A DNA stretch of 5,443 nt, from NCBI GenBank assembly GCA_025356735.1, contig JANXRT010000431.1:1-5443 (forward strand). The letters run 5' to 3'. The number at the start of each line of letters is the position of its first letter. Position 1 is the first letter of the stretch. A program made the translations under genes and the position numbers. Below, piece by piece: positions 3,299-5,443 of this stretch. This stretch comes from Acetobacteraceae bacterium. GTDB taxonomy: Bacteria; Pseudomonadota; Alphaproteobacteria; Acetobacterales; Acetobacteraceae. The notes beneath the pieces are model-generated. The model worked only from the letters and a program-made list of their open reading frames with translations, searched no databases and was not told where the DNA came from.

Positions 3299-5443
3299 CT
3301 ACAGGGCTGCCAGGAACGCGAGCAGCGTCCCACGCTGGCGGTCCGACATTGCTCGAAACCCGTCCGCGACCGCGGCAGCCTCGCCGTCATGCGCGAGAAT
3401 GGCGGCGGTGAGGTTGGTTGCGCGGCCATCGTGCAGAAAGCGCGTCCGCGCATGCAGCCCCCACAGCGGCGGCGTGCGCCATTCCGCACCCGCCGCCTCT
3501 CCCTGTGTCACGCCGTCGGCCAGTATCGGGCCCATGTCGTGCAGCAGCAGGTCGGAAAACAGCGGCACCGGAGTACCATCGGCGGCTGCAAGCGATGGCA
3601 GGTGGCAGGCCGCGCATCCCGCCTCGGTAAAGGCCACGCGTCCCAGCGATCCGGTCGATATCGGCGCCGGCAGTGGCGGCAGCGACCGCAGGTACTCGGT
3701 CACCGCATGCACCCGGCTGCCGTCATCCTCGGGTCTCATCGCGATCGAGCAGTCAGGCGCGGTGATCGCGAGATCAAGCGGAGCCGCCGGGCTGGTGATG
3801 CCGAGTTCGTTGCGGAAAGCGTCGGCCACGAACTGCTCCAGCGTTGCCGTGTCCGCCTTCCAGCCAAACCGGCCGACATGCTCATGGCCGTCGCCGTCGC
3901 ACACCCGGTTGGGATGTCCTCGGCTGAAGTGGCTGGCGGCGATCGTCTCGTCCGCAATCAACTCGATCCATCCGAGGCCGAACAGTGCCGACGCGCTGCG
4001 GATCGACGTGACGTTTGCCGCCGCCGGGATACCCGCCGCGGGCGCACACCGGGTTGGCGCCGCGGCAACCGAATAGGTCCGTGCCACCGGGCCGCCCAGG
4101 CCGATCAACGGGTCGAACTGGCCGTCGCGTAGGCGGCCGACGCGCAGCACGAAGCCCGCGCCGGGCGGGGCGACCCCTCCGGCTACCGGAACCGCATGGC
4201 ATTCGATGCAGCTGGTCGCGTTGAACGCCGGCCCTAAGCCTTCCGCAGCGGTGAACCGCGTCCGGAACAACGCCTCTCCGCTTTCGATCAGCCCAGCCAG
4301 GGCGGTGCCGCCTTCCAGCGATGCGGCGCGGCCCGGGCCGAACGCCGGGAGCTCCAACAAGGCACCGCCCGATACATCCGGATGATCCGGCAGCGGACCG
4401 GTGACCGTGATCCACAGACGCTGAGCATCCGGCGACACGGCGATGCCGTTGAGCTGCGCCGGCCCAAGCGCCCTGCCCTCGACCTCGACGCGCCGTTCCG
4501 CCGCAACCGTGCCATCCTGGCGCAGCCGGGTGATCGTGCCGGAACCTCGGTTGACGACGTAGAGATCCGATCCCGCCGCCAGCGTGGAGTTGCTTGCCAG
4601 CATCGGATTGCCGGCCTCGGGAACGGCCGGCGCGATGTCCACCGGCATGGCAAGTCCGGCGGCGGCAAGGGTCCGCGCGCCGGCCAGCTTGAACACCTGG
4701 CCGTCATCGGTGAGGTCCAGGGCGACGATCACGTTCCGGATGGGATCGGCGACATAGAGAATGCGATCGGGCACCCAATTGAAGGCCATGCCGGCACGCA
4801 GCGACATCGGCCACGAGGCAGCGTCGCGGTTGCCGGAGGCCGCTTCCAGGCCGGCGATCGTGCCGGGCGGCGCCAAGCCATCGACGGATCGTTCGGTGTG
4901 CGCCTGCGCCACCGCGCCGTCGGCGGTGAGCACGGCGAATACCGCGCGCTTGCTGCCATCGGGCGACATGCCCAGCAAGGCGGTTGCCATCGCGCCGGTA
5001 CTTAGGCCTCCCCGCATCAGCTGACTCGGCTGCCGCCCGGTGAGCTCGCCCGCGAAAACCCCGCCGCTTCGGCGGCTGGGCGCGCCGGCCAGCGGCTGTC
5101 CGCCGGGATCGACGATCGACAGCGTGCCGGCACCTGAGGCGCCCTGCGGAGCGTTGGCGAACCACAGCCGGCCAAACCCGTTGTTGATCGAGATGCCGAG
5201 CGGATTGCTTACCGGCGGCAGGTCGGCGGTCACCGCGCCGGGCGTGTTCACCCCATTGAGAAAAGCCGCGCTGTTGGCGGTGAGAAGCTGCACCCTGCCA
5301 TCCAGATCGGCGGCCTGTCCGCCAGTCCGCGCGAAATCCGGCGCCAGGACCAGCAATCCACGATCGGGATCGATCGACAGCACGCTTCCCTCCGGCTCAC
5401 GCCCATGCGCCACCGGCGCGCCGAAATTCGAGTTGCTGGCGAC
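3299..5443 (-). CDS. Di-heme oxidoreductase (DHOR/COG3488-type) with N-terminal beta-propeller region, 5' end outside window
   Basis: The frame is open from the right edge (no start in the window) to a TAG at 3299, giving 714 residues numbered from the edge. A GTG at 5413 is in frame, but the reading continues upstream, so it is not taken as the start. The first ~370 residues contain propeller-like blades: 'NPLGISINNGFGRLWFANAP', 'DRILYVADPIRNVIVALDL', 'SDLYVVNRGSGTITRL' and 'NGIAVSPDAQRLWITV'. The rest matches the DHOR family: heme site CIECH (412-416, bases 4196-4210) in 'FNATSCIECHAVP', then 'LFGLGWIELIADETI', 'GRFGWKADTATLEQFV', a second heme site CAACH (610-614, bases 3602-3616), 'FLHDGRATNLTAAILAHDGEA' and a C-terminal 'LLAFLAAL'. 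Covalent c-type hemes imply export to the periplasm, so a signal peptide is expected upstream of the window. The family is annotated as a putative peroxidase or thiol oxidoreductase; its substrate is not established. Its stop is 46 bp from the kinase stop, in convergent orientation, with no obvious terminator between them. Confidence 0.9.
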   Translation of the reverse strand, partial: VASNSNFGAPVAHGREPEGSVLSIDPDRGLLVLAPDFARTGGQAADLDGRVQLLTANSAAFLNGVNTPGAVTADLPPVSNPLGISINNGFGRLWFANAPQGASGAGTLSIVDPGGQPLAGAPSRRSGGVFAGELTGRQPSQLMRGGLSTGAMATALLGMSPDGSKRAVFAVLTADGAVAQAHTERSVDGLAPPGTIAGLEAASGNRDAASWPMSLRAGMAFNWVPDRILYVADPIRNVIVALDLTDDGQVFKLAGARTLAAAGLAMPVDIAPAVPEAGNPMLASNSTLAAGSDLYVVNRGSGTITRLRQDGTVAAERRVEVEGRALGPAQLNGIAVSPDAQRLWITVTGPLPDHPDVSGGALLELPAFGPGRAASLEGGTALAGLIESGEALFRTRFTAAEGLGPAFNATSCIECHAVPVAGGVAPPGAGFVLRVGRLRDGQFDPLIGLGGPVARTYSVAAAPTRCAPAAGIPAAANVTSIRSASALFGLGWIELIADETIAASHFSRGHPNRVCDGDGHEHVGRFGWKADTATLEQFVADAFRNELGITSPAAPLDLAITAPDCSIAMRPEDDGSRVHAVTEYLRSLPPLPAPISTGSLGRVAFTEAGCAACHLPSLAAADGTPVPLFSDLLLHDMGPILADGVTQGEAAGAEWRTPPLWGLHARTRFLHDGRATNLTAAILAHDGEAAAVADGFRAMSDRQRGTLLAFLAAL

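Noticed and set aside
3080..4132. 350-residue plus-strand frame across the kinase end and the di-heme gene
   Set aside because: Its sequence is Arg/Ala-rich low-complexity and it overlaps the kinase HATPase domain and both DHOR heme sites, which are clearly the real coding frames.

Overview
The window looks like chromosomal DNA from a high-GC alphaproteobacterium. Three things point there: a GAF-HisKA_2 sensor kinase paired with a single-domain receiver, a DUF3072 protein, and a clean match to the EcfG general-stress sigma factor promoter. The protein-coding parts are strongly GC-rich (45 of 60 bases in 2041-2100), while parts of the central non-coding block fall to about 30% GC (18 of 60 in 1141-1200). 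The genus cannot be settled from the sequence alone.

Layout from left to right. (1) 1-339, minus strand: the N-terminal 113 codons of a RidA/YjgF-family protein, cut by the left edge. It has Ser where canonical RidA imine deaminases have the catalytic Arg. (2) 340-652: non-coding, ending in an inverted repeat at the stop codon of the next gene. (3) 653-883, minus: a 76-residue DUF3072 protein with an EcfG-type promoter (GGAAC-N16-CGTT, 893-917) directly upstream. (4) 884-1598: 715 bp without a convincing gene, holding that promoter, a 20-bp near-perfect palindrome (1024-1043) and an AT-rich block. (5) 1599-3252, plus: a two-gene operon with an 8-bp overlap, encoding a stand-alone receiver protein and a soluble GAF-HisKA_2-HATPase histidine kinase. 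(6) 3299-5443, minus and convergent with the kinase: the C-terminal 714 residues of a secreted-type di-heme oxidoreductase (DHOR) fused to an N-terminal beta-propeller-like region, cut by the right edge.

How the parts may work together. The kinase (phospho-acceptor His207) and receiver (Asp53) are a natural phosphotransfer pair. In Alphaproteobacteria, HWE/HisKA_2 kinases and stand-alone receivers often feed the PhyR-NepR-EcfG general stress response (LovK/LovR and SdrG are known examples). The neighbouring DUF3072 gene carries an EcfG promoter, so this may be a small stress-response locus with a sensor module and an effector side by side. The promoter and protein motifs are read directly; the link between them is inference. 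The RidA-like and DHOR genes show no sequence evidence of sharing this regulation.
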